A DNA stretch of 37,857 nt from CAZJUP01 sp964549275 (GTDB lineage: Bacteria; Fidelibacterota; Marinisomatia; Marinisomatales; TCS55). Position 1 is the first letter of the stretch, and each line of letters opens with the position of its first letter. The notes below the pieces were generated by a model, which worked only from the letters and a program-made list of their open reading frames with translations, was not told the origin of the DNA and searched no databases. A program made the translations under genes and the position numbers. Where the stretch lies: assembly GCA_964549275.1 (NCBI GenBank), contig CAZJUP010000020.1, forward strand, positions 1 to 37,857, written 5' to 3'. This document shows positions 27,440 to 34,956 of this stretch, one piece after another.

Positions 27440-28660
27440 ATGACACCATGGGTTAAAACAATCACCATACTTTTGGGTTTTACTTGTATTGCCTGTGATT
27501 ACTTTGACGGAGAAAATGAACGTACTCCTCCCCGGGATTTAACGGTTGTAGAAAAATCTCTTGTGGGCTCAGACAATGCTTTTGGTGTTAAGCTTTTCCA
27601 AGCTTTGAGTGAAGCGGAGCCGGACAGTAATCTTTTTATTTCTCCTTTATCGATTTCCATGGCATTGGGTATGACGTTGAATGGCGCTGATGGCCCCACC
27701 TATGAGGCCATGAAAAGTACTCTGGAGTTGCAGGGTTTATCCGAGAAAGACATTAATGAATCCTATCAAAGCTTAATTGAATTGCTCACAGGCTTGGATC
27801 CGGAAGTCATCTTTTCTATTGCCAATTCACTCTGGTTTAAACAAGGACTCCCTGTTTACGATGAATTTGTTAAAACCAATCAAACCTACTTTAATGCAGA
27901 AGTTGATGGGCTGGACTTCAACTCTCCTGAAGCAGTGAACACTATCAATGAATGGGTGAACCATAATACGAACGGTGTCATTAAAAAAATACTTGATTAC
28001 ATACCACCGGAAATGGTCATGTATCTCATCAATGCTATATACTTTAAAGGGAACTGGCGCTATGAGTTCGATGAAAAAGACACAAAAGAGGGTGTTTTTT
28101 ATAATGAAGATGGTGCAGAACCGGTTCTGCCTTTAATGACGCGGGAAATTACTGTCCCAATCTATCAGGCTGCAGATGGAGCCATCATTGATTTGCCCTA
28201 TGGAGATTCTCTTTTTTCCATGACGATTTTTCTTCCCAACGGAAATATTAATAATTTTGGGAAGCAGTTGACATTAGAAAAATTTGACCAATACATTAAC
28301 CATTTGTCATCCAACACATTTCATTTAACCCTGCCTAAATTTTCTTTAAAATGGGAAAAAAATCTAAATGAAATTCTTTCAGAATTGGGAATGGAAATTG
28401 CTTTTGATCCATCCAAGGCTAACTTTTCCCGTATCATGCCTCTAAATGGTCATGAAAATTTATTTATAAGCGAAGTAAAGCATAAAACATATATTAAAGT
28501 TGATGAAGAAGGAACAGAAGCGGCGGCCGTCACCAGCGTTGGGATTGGTATAACCTCTGCTCCGCCCAACATTGTGATTAACCGGCCGTTTATTTTGGCT
28601 ATTCGAGAGAATCATTCCGGCACGATTTTATTTATAGGAAAAATACTTAATCTAAAATAG
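27440..28660 (+). CDS. Serpin (serine protease inhibitor), probable lipoprotein
   Basis: A 406-residue serpin with an N-terminal hydrophobic segment ending at Cys19 (LLGFTCIAC), an imperfect lipobox, so it is likely exported and perhaps lipid-anchored. Serpin landmarks are NLFISPLSISMALGMTLNGA, IANSLWFKQG, YLINAIYFKGNW and the C-terminal NRPFILAIRENHSGTILFIGKI. The reactive-loop hinge EEGTEAAAV is intact, as expected for inhibitors. Counting back from the conserved PP pair as in alpha-1-antitrypsin puts the scissile bond at Thr372-Ser373. A small P1 residue suggests elastase- or subtilisin-like targets. I chose the ATG at 27440, preceded by GGGGA, over an in-frame TTG at 27428. Confidence 0.94.
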   Translation: MTPWVKTITILLGFTCIACDYFDGENERTPPRDLTVVEKSLVGSDNAFGVKLFQALSEAEPDSNLFISPLSISMALGMTLNGADGPTYEAMKSTLELQGLSEKDINESYQSLIELLTGLDPEVIFSIANSLWFKQGLPVYDEFVKTNQTYFNAEVDGLDFNSPEAVNTINEWVNHNTNGVIKKILDYIPPEMVMYLINAIYFKGNWRYEFDEKDTKEGVFYNEDGAEPVLPLMTREITVPIYQAADGAIIDLPYGDSLFSMTIFLPNGNINNFGKQLTLEKFDQYINHLSSNTFHLTLPKFSLKWEKNLNEILSELGMEIAFDPSKANFSRIMPLNGHENLFISEVKHKTYIKVDEEGTEAAAVTSVGIGITSAPPNIVINRPFILAIRENHSGTILFIGKILNLK

Positions 28661-28685
28661 GGGGGATTCTCGAGAGTTTATTTCT

Positions 28686-29309
28686 TTAGGATCTGGAATT
28701 CAATTTGGCTTGGATATCCTCCATCATCCCTTGAAATTTCTTTGGTTCTTCGTGAATATTGAAATGGTCGGTTTCAATAATATAAACCGGGATATCTTTC
28801 AGCCCATGGATCCATTTGTCATAAGCGATATTTAGCTGGTGGAGATACTCCGGGGCAATTGATTTTTCGAAATCCCGGCTTCGGTTTTGTATTCGGGTTT
28901 GAAGGGTATCCGTACCGGCACGAAGATATACAATGAGGTCGGGAAGCCGAAGATGGGGAATCATAATTGAAAAGAGGTTTTTGTAATTGTCCCAGTCTCT
29001 GTTATCCATTTTTCCCATTTCATGGAGATTCCGAGCAAAGATTTCCACATCTTCATATATAGTCCTGTCTTGAACCACGCCCCCTTTTAATTCAGAAATA
29101 TTTTTTTGCGCCTTAAACCGGTGATGAAGAAAATAAATCTGGAGGTTAAAACTCCACCGATTCATATCACCGTAAAAATCACCTAAATATGGATTATCTG
29201 CAACGGATTCATAAAAAGGAGACCATCCCAGAGTTTGGGACATTTTCTCTGTAAAAGTTGTTTTTCCTACACCGATATTTCCTGCAAGGCCAACAAATGG
29301 ATTTTTCAT
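28686..29309 (-). CDS. Deoxynucleoside kinase (dNK family)
   Basis: A 207-residue P-loop kinase of the dCK/dGK/dAK family, which phosphorylates deoxynucleosides in salvage. The P-loop is GNIGVGKTT near residue 10. The substrate-site Glu (FYESVADNPYL) and the DRTIYEDVEIFA motif are present, as is a lid-like arginine stretch RIQNRSRDFE. Whether dA, dG or dC is preferred cannot be told. The ATG at 29307-29309 overlaps the galE stop by 4 nt (ATGA), which fixes the start. The longer open frame upstream lies inside galE. Confidence 0.92.
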   Translation of the reverse strand: MKNPFVGLAGNIGVGKTTFTEKMSQTLGWSPFYESVADNPYLGDFYGDMNRWSFNLQIYFLHHRFKAQKNISELKGGVVQDRTIYEDVEIFARNLHEMGKMDNRDWDNYKNLFSIMIPHLRLPDLIVYLRAGTDTLQTRIQNRSRDFEKSIAPEYLHQLNIAYDKWIHGLKDIPVYIIETDHFNIHEEPKKFQGMMEDIQAKLNSRS

Positions 29310-30271
29310 GGTTGATACACGGCCCATGTGGTGGCGATTAAAGTTTCTAAATTGGAATATCGGGCTTTCCACCTCAGTGTATCCATTGCCCGTTCAGTCT
29401 TTGCATACAACTCTGCGGGATCTCCCTGGCGCCGATCAACAAATTGGTGAGGAATGGAGTTGCCGGTAATGGCTTCTGCAGCTTCTATGACGTCCAGCAC
29501 AGAGTGGTTATCGCCAGTGGCTAGATTTACCGTCAGGGATTCTTTATTTTTATTCAAATAGTCCAAAGCCAAAATGTGGGCGGATGACAGATCACTCACA
29601 TGAATATAATCCCGAATCCCCGTTCCATCTTTCGTATCATAGTCATGCCCAAAAATATCCAGAGATGGGCGCATCCCTGCGGCCGTTTCCATAACGAGGG
29701 GTAAAAGATTCGCCGGATTGTTTTCCAGTGATGTTATCCTGCCTTTGGGGTCATACCCGGCAGCATTGAAATACCGAAGGGCTGCAAATTTTATACCCTT
29801 TAGTTTATCGTACCATTGAAGGATCCGCTCAATTTCAAGTTTTGTAAATCCATAATAATTAATGGGAACCGTGGGATGGTTTTCATCCAAAGGAAGATAT
29901 TCAGGATAACCGTACACAGCTGCGGTAGAAGAAAAAACGAAGCGAGACACGCCATATTTTACCATGGAATTAAGCAGGGTTATGGTTCCGTTAATGTTAT
30001 TGGTGGAATATTTTTCCGGATAGACCATGGATTCTCCCGCAGCCTTGAATGCGGCTAAATGAATAACTGCATCCGGATTGTGGGAAAAAGCCTCTGCTAA
30101 ATCTTCCTCATTCAAGGTAGAGCCTTCAATAAAACATGCTCTTTGATCTATCGCTTCGCGGTGGCCCGAAGATAAATTGTCGAGAACAATAACGGTATGT
30201 CCTGCTTCACAGCAGTCAAGAACAACGTGGGAGCCAATATATCCTGCACCTCCTGTGATTAATAGTTTCAT
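29306..30271 (-). CDS. galE: UDP-glucose 4-epimerase
   Basis: A 321-residue extended short-chain dehydrogenase. The NAD-binding GGAGYIGSHV begins at residue 7. LDNLSSGH, HLAAFKAAGESM, the catalytic SSTAAVYG and YYGFTKLE (Tyr-x3-Lys) follow, and then RYFNAAGYDP and GTGIRDYIHVSDL. All are typical of GalE, which interconverts UDP-glucose and UDP-galactose for glycan synthesis. It lies between a DUF3228-like gene (64 nt upstream) and the nucleoside kinase (4-nt overlap). Confidence 0.95.
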   Translation of the reverse strand: MKLLITGGAGYIGSHVVLDCCEAGHTVIVLDNLSSGHREAIDQRACFIEGSTLNEEDLAEAFSHNPDAVIHLAAFKAAGESMVYPEKYSTNNINGTITLLNSMVKYGVSRFVFSSTAAVYGYPEYLPLDENHPTVPINYYGFTKLEIERILQWYDKLKGIKFAALRYFNAAGYDPKGRITSLENNPANLLPLVMETAAGMRPSLDIFGHDYDTKDGTGIRDYIHVSDLSSAHILALDYLNKNKESLTVNLATGDNHSVLDVIEAAEAITGNSIPHQFVDRRQGDPAELYAKTERAMDTLRWKARYSNLETLIATTWAVYQP

Positions 30272-30335
30272 ATGACCTGTTCAACCCCTGATATGATAAT
30301 TTTTTGTGAAAATTGAGCGGGGAATATACGACAGA

Positions 30336-30899
30336 TCACGCATCTTCCAACGCCGCATATTCTTGCCAGAATTGAACAGAATTTGCCCATTCATCTGAAG
30401 AGTAAACTGCCCGGGTTCCTCCCGGGAGTCCCAGTTGATTTCTCATCATGGTCACAGGTCCCATGGGCAGGGAATCCAGTCCTTTCGGTAGGGCATGAAT
30501 ACTGATAAGTTCCCATGGGGAATCAGTGGTATGTTCATTGTTTTCAGCTAAAACATCATGACGATATAAAATCAGTTCAACTTTTCCTGCTTTTACAGGG
30601 GGTCCATTTACCGCCCTGATTTGAATGTAAGGAGCTTCATTCGGTTGACGCCGAACCCAATTTGCTTTCAATGTATTTGTTGCTGTTAACTTAACAAAAG
30701 GACAAACAAACTGCTCCGAAATCTCATTACCCGCCGCCACGATCCGAACACCATCCCTATACCCTTCCTTAAAATAATTTTTTTCCATCTGAACTTCTGC
30801 ATGGGAAGCTATTTCTTCAAAAGAAAGGCTTGGGGAATATGATTTACCCGATCCTTTAATCTGACGCCTGACAAAATCATTTACAGCAACCTGTATCAT
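30336..30899 (-). CDS. DUF3228-like protein of unknown function
   Basis: A 187-residue soluble protein with no signal peptide. From memory of the family it resembles DUF3228: a central FVKLTATNTLKANWVRRQPNEAP stretch (split here as key blocks TATNTL and RRQPNEAP), ILYRHDVLAENNE, WELISIHALPK and a C-terminal MMRNQLGLPGGT followed by a Trp-rich end. No catalytic motif is evident to me. The start overlaps the end of the FkbM methyltransferase gene by 4 nt, so the two are coupled. The function is not known. Confidence 0.7.
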   Translation of the reverse strand: MIQVAVNDFVRRQIKGSGKSYSPSLSFEEIASHAEVQMEKNYFKEGYRDGVRIVAAGNEISEQFVCPFVKLTATNTLKANWVRRQPNEAPYIQIRAVNGPPVKAGKVELILYRHDVLAENNEHTTDSPWELISIHALPKGLDSLPMGPVTMMRNQLGLPGGTRAVYSSDEWANSVQFWQEYAALEDA

Positions 30900-31633
30900 T
30901 TTCTTAATCCGTTGGGTTTAAAGAAAAAATTGTTTACATAAATATCTCTATTTGGGTTGAGTTGATATCGTTCCAAATTAAAAGTTTCCAATGAACAAAA
31001 ATCATGTCCGTCGAAAAAAGTGCCGGAATAATTTAGTGTACCAAGAAAACGGAAAACGTCTTCCACATGATTAACGCTTTTATGACGGGCTTCGCATTCT
31101 ATAGAAAGAATAGGTTGAAAGCGCTGAAGGAGATTGATACCCCCTTTAAGAACATCCAGTTCATGGCCCTCCACATCGCATTTAATAAAATGAACCGGCA
31201 CGGGGGTTTCGGCCATGAACACGCTATCCAATGTTGTGGTGGATACAGGGATTGTTTCTCCATTTTGAGAATGTTCAGGCGTGAGGGAAGCACTGGGAGT
31301 TGGTGCATGGACTGATCCGGACATCACTGTTTCTAAAGAGGAAGAGGATAAAGCTCGGTCATCCAAGTGAATATTTCCATGGATTATATTGGAAAATAAA
31401 TCCTTTAATCGACCATAGAGTTGAGGTTGGGGTTCAAAAGCAAAGACTTTTCCCGTAGCCCCAACTCGTCGGTACATCCAATAGGTGTAGGCCCCCTTAT
31501 GGGCGCCAATATCTACAGCGGTTTGCCCCGGTTTTAGATGCTGAAGCAGAAATTTAATTTCAGGTTTTTCTGTAAGTATTCGATATCGCCAGGCGCGATG
31601 GATCCACCTCAGGCGGCTTAGCTTATTTGGCAT
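30896..31633 (-). CDS. FkbM family methyltransferase
   Basis: About 245 residues. It has the Rossmann methyltransferase motif I AVDIGAHKGAYTYWM, the acidic loop FAFEPQPQLYGRL, and the FkbM-typical TTLDSVF followed later by FIKCDVEGHELDVLKGG. FkbM enzymes O-methylate small molecules or glycans. Here galE nearby suggests a sugar or surface polymer, but the substrate is not shown. I prefer the ATG at 31631-31633, which lies 5 nt after the peptidase stop codon. A GTG at 31651 inside the peptidase gene is possible. Confidence 0.88.
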   Translation of the reverse strand: MPNKLSRLRWIHRAWRYRILTEKPEIKFLLQHLKPGQTAVDIGAHKGAYTYWMYRRVGATGKVFAFEPQPQLYGRLKDLFSNIIHGNIHLDDRALSSSSLETVMSGSVHAPTPSASLTPEHSQNGETIPVSTTTLDSVFMAETPVPVHFIKCDVEGHELDVLKGGINLLQRFQPILSIECEARHKSVNHVEDVFRFLGTLNYSGTFFDGHDFCSLETFNLERYQLNPNRDIYVNNFFFKPNGLRK

Positions 31634-31638
31634 GGTCA

Positions 31639-32817
31639 CTATTTTTTCCACGGATACAGCTTTTTATTCCAGTGCAGAGCCTTATATTTTTTCAGGATTT
31701 GCATGGTTTTGTTTACGGGTAGAGCTTCGATAGTTCCATATCGGCTGGAGACGGTTTCTGCCATAAACAGAGAGTTGATAATGGCCTCTTCTGTGGCTTC
31801 AACAACAGCCATAAATAAGCCGTTCATATTCCGGTTTCGGATATCTTTTCTTATCAATTCGACTTCATCAGGGCCTCCAAATTGTCCTGTACCTCCCGTG
31901 ACTCTTACATCCGGGTGTGTGGAAAAAATTATGGTATAATCCCCGCTTCCATTTGAAGAATAGGAGCCCACCCGTCCAAAGGCATGATCTGTGCGTTTAG
32001 CCATTCGCTTCAGGTTTCGGGTTGAGAGAGGAGCATCTGTGGCAATGACAATCATACATGACCCTTCATCCTCGTCATAAGGAATACTGTCAGCAAAGGG
32101 AGAGGATTTAAGTTCCCGCCCCACAGGGGCTCCATTAATCATGAGAGAACCTCCAAAATTTGTTTGGACCAAAACACCCACGGTATATCCACCTGCAGAT
32201 TGAGGCAGTACACGAGAAGCCGTTCCGATACCTCCCTTAAATCCCAATGCCCGTGTTCCTGTTCCGGCTCCTACGGCACCTTCTGTCACAGGTCCGGCTT
32301 TAGCCTTTTCAACGGCATGTTTGACGTGACGGCTTTTGACGTGGCGCCCTACCATATCATTGAGACGGGCATCATTGGTCTCACCGACGACAGGGTTAAC
32401 CGTTCCCCTGTGACCGGGACGAAACAGCATATAATCCAGGATGCCATCAGCAACTAAAAAGGTATTCAATGTATTGGTGAGAGCAATGGGGGCTTCAATT
32501 GTTCCCAATTCTTCCACTTGGGAAAACCCAACAGCTTTTCCATACCCATTGGTCACATAAACTGCAGCAGAAACTTTATCTTTATAAAGTTCTCCCTGGT
32601 GAGGGAGAATGACCGTAACTCCTGTACGAACACTGTCGCTGATAATAAGGGTTTCGTGCCCTACGGAAACGCCCTCCACATCCGTGATGGCATTCCATTT
32701 TCCCGGTTGAAAAAGTCCGATTTCCAGGCCCATTGATCTGGGGCGTTTTTTCTGGGCGAAAAGAGTTGCAGTAAACAAAAATATACAGAGAATTGTGATT
32801 ATGTGTGATTTTTTCAT
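31639..32817 (-). CDS. P1 family peptidase (DmpA/BapA-like aminopeptidase), exported
   Basis: A 392-residue protein with a signal peptide (MKKSHIITILCIFLFTATLFAQ). Family P1 members cleave themselves before a serine or threonine to create an N-terminal nucleophile, then act as D-aminopeptidase or beta-aminopeptidase. The expected self-cleavage site is Gly252-Ser253 in DEGSCMIVIATDAPL. N-terminal blocks NAITDVEGVSVGHETL, TNGYGK, TNTLNTFLV and GAVGAGTGTRALGFKGGIG are also typical. It probably acts in the periplasm on peptides with unusual residues. It follows tRNA-Val by 45 nt and precedes the FkbM gene. Confidence 0.94.
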   Translation of the reverse strand: MKKSHIITILCIFLFTATLFAQKKRPRSMGLEIGLFQPGKWNAITDVEGVSVGHETLIISDSVRTGVTVILPHQGELYKDKVSAAVYVTNGYGKAVGFSQVEELGTIEAPIALTNTLNTFLVADGILDYMLFRPGHRGTVNPVVGETNDARLNDMVGRHVKSRHVKHAVEKAKAGPVTEGAVGAGTGTRALGFKGGIGTASRVLPQSAGGYTVGVLVQTNFGGSLMINGAPVGRELKSSPFADSIPYDEDEGSCMIVIATDAPLSTRNLKRMAKRTDHAFGRVGSYSSNGSGDYTIIFSTHPDVRVTGGTGQFGGPDEVELIRKDIRNRNMNGLFMAVVEATEEAIINSLFMAETVSSRYGTIEALPVNKTMQILKKYKALHWNKKLYPWKK

Positions 32818-32862
32818 ATGAGAGACTACACACAGGGCTTATTAATCACCAAATCAATAAAG

Positions 32863-32936
32863 TGGGCGATGAGGGACTCGAACCCCCGACTTCTACGATG
32901 TGAACGTAGCGCTCTAACCAGCTGAGCTAATCGCCC
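32863..32936 (-). tRNA. tRNA-Val (anticodon CAC)
   Basis: A 74-nt cloverleaf on the minus strand. The acceptor GGGCGAT pairs with ATCGCCC. The D-arm GCTCAGCTGGTTAGAGC is canonical. The anticodon stem CTACG/CGTAG encloses TTCACAT with anticodon CAC. The T-arm is GGGGGTTCGAGTCCCTC-like. The discriminator is A, and CCA is not encoded. The first 13 nt plus 8 nt of upstream sequence are repeated exactly 97 bp upstream. Confidence 0.96.
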
Positions 32937-32944
32937 AAGAAACA
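32924..32944 (-). repeat. 21-bp direct repeat, copy 1 (5' end of tRNA-Val)
   Basis: This copy covers the first 13 nt of the functional tRNA-Val and the 8 nt before it. An exact second copy lies at 33021-33041 in the same orientation. Confidence 0.95.
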
Positions 32945-33020
32945 TTGTTAAAAAATGAAGATTAGCGAAGCTGGTTCCAGCTGCCAGTCCGCCGTACATC
33001 CTTTAGGATAGGGCAGGCGG
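32945..33020. repeat. Palindromic non-coding element between the two tRNA 5'-end copies
   Basis: A 76-bp stretch between the direct repeats with no reading frame of note. It contains two hairpin-forming parts: GCTGG-TT-CCAGC near 32970-32981, and a longer imperfect palindrome with outer arms CCGCC/GGCGG and an inner ATCC-TTTA-GGAT (about 32988-33020). It looks like a small mobile or REP-like palindrome or a structured leader, but its origin is not shown by the sequence. Confidence 0.6.
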
Positions 33021-33041
33021 GAGCTAATCGCCCAAGAAACA
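33021..33041 (-). repeat. 21-bp direct repeat, copy 2 (orphan tRNA-Val 5' fragment)
   Basis: An exact second copy of 32924-32944, including the 13-nt tRNA start GGGCGATTAGCTC. No tRNA body follows; the next bases on the minus strand are the palindromic element. It is a tRNA remnant or duplication scar and cannot encode a tRNA. Confidence 0.9.
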
Positions 33042-33101
33042 GTTTTAATTCCCTTGGAAGTGGGGCAAATTTAGGGGCGTATAAAAACCGAAACAACGAC
33101 C

Positions 33102-33428
33102 ATGACCAAAAAAACAGAAGATATAACCCTGAAGAGTTTCGAAGCAGTTAACGATTTTCTTCTCGTGAATTTCAGCCATGGCAGAGAAGGAATGATTTCC
33201 TTTAAATATCTTCGGGACCATTGTCCCTGCGCCTCCTGTGCCGGTGAAACCGATGTCTTCGGAAATATTTATAAAGGTCCGGCACAGCTTAAAACTGAAG
33301 CCAGCTACAGATTGCAATCCCTGCAGCCTGTAGGGTATTATGGTCTGCGACCGGTATGGGCCGATGGTCATGATTCAGGGATATACTCAGCCCGATTACT
33401 TCTAAAATTAATGGAAAAATCCTCATAG
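33102..33428 (+). CDS. DUF971 protein (gamma-butyrobetaine hydroxylase-like N-terminal domain)
   Basis: A 108-residue stand-alone DUF971 (GBBH-like N) protein. The zinc site seen at the start of gamma-butyrobetaine hydroxylase is intact: Cys41, Cys43 and Cys46 in RDHCPCASCAGE, and His90 in VWADGHDSGIYS. The domain also occurs fused or adjacent to iron-sulfur carrier proteins, but its biochemical role is unknown. It is the first gene of a four-gene plus-strand operon. Its TAG stop overlaps the GTG start of the ABC ATPase by one base. Confidence 0.92.
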   Translation: MTKKTEDITLKSFEAVNDFLLVNFSHGREGMISFKYLRDHCPCASCAGETDVFGNIYKGPAQLKTEASYRLQSLQPVGYYGLRPVWADGHDSGIYSARLLLKLMEKSS

Positions 33429-34168
33429 TGAGTATCCCGGTTTTTTCTTTTAATACTATTTGCTGTTCTGCGGGGGAAACCACCCTCCTTTCAAATATAT
33501 CTTTTGAGATTCAGGAGAACGAAAGCTTTATCATTATGGGACCCTCCGGTTCCGGGAAATCGACATTGCTGAAACTCATGAACCAGCTTCGATCACCCTC
33601 CGAAGGAGAAATTTTGTATAAAGGAAAACCTGTGAGGAAATTAAATTTCAAAAAGCTGAGACAAAAAATCGGGATGGTGTTTCAGCAGCCGATTATGGTC
33701 AATGGAACTGTGTATGAAAACCTCACCCTGGCTGCCCGCTGGAACCCTGCATTTAATCCATATGAAGAAACGCTGATTCAAGCTTTAAATGAAGCCGGTC
33801 TTTCAAAAGAATTTCTCCAGAGAGACGCAGGGTCATTATCCGGGGGAGAAAAACAACGGGTATCCATTGCCCGGACCCTCTTAAATAAACCGGAAGTTCT
33901 TCTGCTGGATGAACCTACTACGGGAATGGACCCCCAGTTAGCTCAGCGCATGATTAAGCGGGTATTCAAGCTCAAAGCTTCAATAGGTCTTTCAGTGGTC
34001 ATGGTGACTCACCACCCCAGGTTAATTGAAAACAGAGCGGATAAAATACTTTTCTTGAAAGAGGGAGAAATTGATGCTTTTGGCGGACCGGAGATATTAA
34101 GTACCCCGCCAAGCGGGGCGCTTCGGCAATTTTTACAGTCACAGGGAGAATCCAAAACCCATGTATGA
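33428..34168 (+). CDS. fetA: FetA/YbbL-like ABC transporter ATPase
   Basis: A 246-residue ATP-binding subunit. Walker A GPSGSGKST (38-46), Q-loop FQQP (85-88), signature LSGGEKQR (137-144) and Walker B LLLDEPTTGMDP (158-169) are all intact. The partner encoded next, overlapping by 8 nt, is a FetB-type UPF0014 permease, so this is most likely FetA, reported in E. coli to take part in iron export and oxidative stress resistance. By ATPase sequence alone it could serve another importer; the assignment rests on the neighbour. The start is GTG. Confidence 0.85.
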   Translation: MSIPVFSFNTICCSAGETTLLSNISFEIQENESFIIMGPSGSGKSTLLKLMNQLRSPSEGEILYKGKPVRKLNFKKLRQKIGMVFQQPIMVNGTVYENLTLAARWNPAFNPYEETLIQALNEAGLSKEFLQRDAGSLSGGEKQRVSIARTLLNKPEVLLLDEPTTGMDPQLAQRMIKRVFKLKASIGLSVVMVTHHPRLIENRADKILFLKEGEIDAFGGPEILSTPPSGALRQFLQSQGESKTHV

Positions 34169-34955
34169 AATCACTTGGTCCGATGTACTGGCCTCTGCAG
34201 TGTTTATTGTGCTTACGGTCGGGCTCGTACGCTGGTGGAAGATTGGTCTGGAAAAAACATTAGTCATTGGCACTCTTCGGACTTTCGTTCAACTTACCGT
34301 CATGGGATTTCTGCTGAACTGGATATTTTCCAGGGACAACTGGATTTTTATGGTCTGCTTACTGACGCTAATGATATTGGTTGCCGCTTTTGAGGGAACA
34401 CGTCGCCAAAAGAATTTGGGCATCCCGAACTTGTTTTTGATTCTAACGGCTTCTTTGGGGATAACAACATTGATTGTGTTAGGAACTATTCTCACTTTCA
34501 TCCTTGACGTGGAACCCTGGTATTATCCTTATGCCATGATTCCCATTGGAGGGATGATTATCGGTAACGGGTTGAATACCGCAACATTGGGGATTAATCG
34601 TTTTTCAGGAGAAATGACTTTGCGAAAAGATGAAATAGAAATGCTTCTCTCTCTCGGAGCTTCACCGAAAGATGCTGCACAGGATGCCTTTCGTGAATCC
34701 GTTAAAGCCTCTCTTATCCCTACAATTAATGCTCTTATGATGGTGGGCCTTGTTCAACTTCCCGGGGTTATGACGGGACAAATCCTGGCTGGAGCGGACC
34801 CCATTATCGCTGTTCGGTATCAGGTCATGATTATGTATATGTGGGTTACCGTATCCGCCCTTGCAGTCATCATGACACTCATGGTTGTTTCCCGGAAATT
34901 TTTTACGGTTCATGGGCAGTTAAACCAGGAGCTGATTGCAGCGAGACAAACCTAG
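34161..34955 (+). CDS. fetB: FetB/UPF0014 family permease
   Basis: A 264-residue membrane protein with about seven helices. Family blocks are visible: GLEKTLVIGTLRTFVQLTVMGFLL near the N-terminus (as key part RTFVQL), PIGGMIIGNGLNTATLGINR, EMLLSLGASPKDAA, and LPGVMTGQILAGADPI. UPF0014 proteins are ABC permeases; E. coli FetB with FetA has been linked to iron export. The gene overlaps the ATPase by 8 nt and is followed by the oxidase gene with no gap. Confidence 0.9.
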   Translation: MYEITWSDVLASAVFIVLTVGLVRWWKIGLEKTLVIGTLRTFVQLTVMGFLLNWIFSRDNWIFMVCLLTLMILVAAFEGTRRQKNLGIPNLFLILTASLGITTLIVLGTILTFILDVEPWYYPYAMIPIGGMIIGNGLNTATLGINRFSGEMTLRKDEIEMLLSLGASPKDAAQDAFRESVKASLIPTINALMMVGLVQLPGVMTGQILAGADPIIAVRYQVMIMYMWVTVSALAVIMTLMVVSRKFFTVHGQLNQELIAARQT

Positions 34956-34956
34956 T

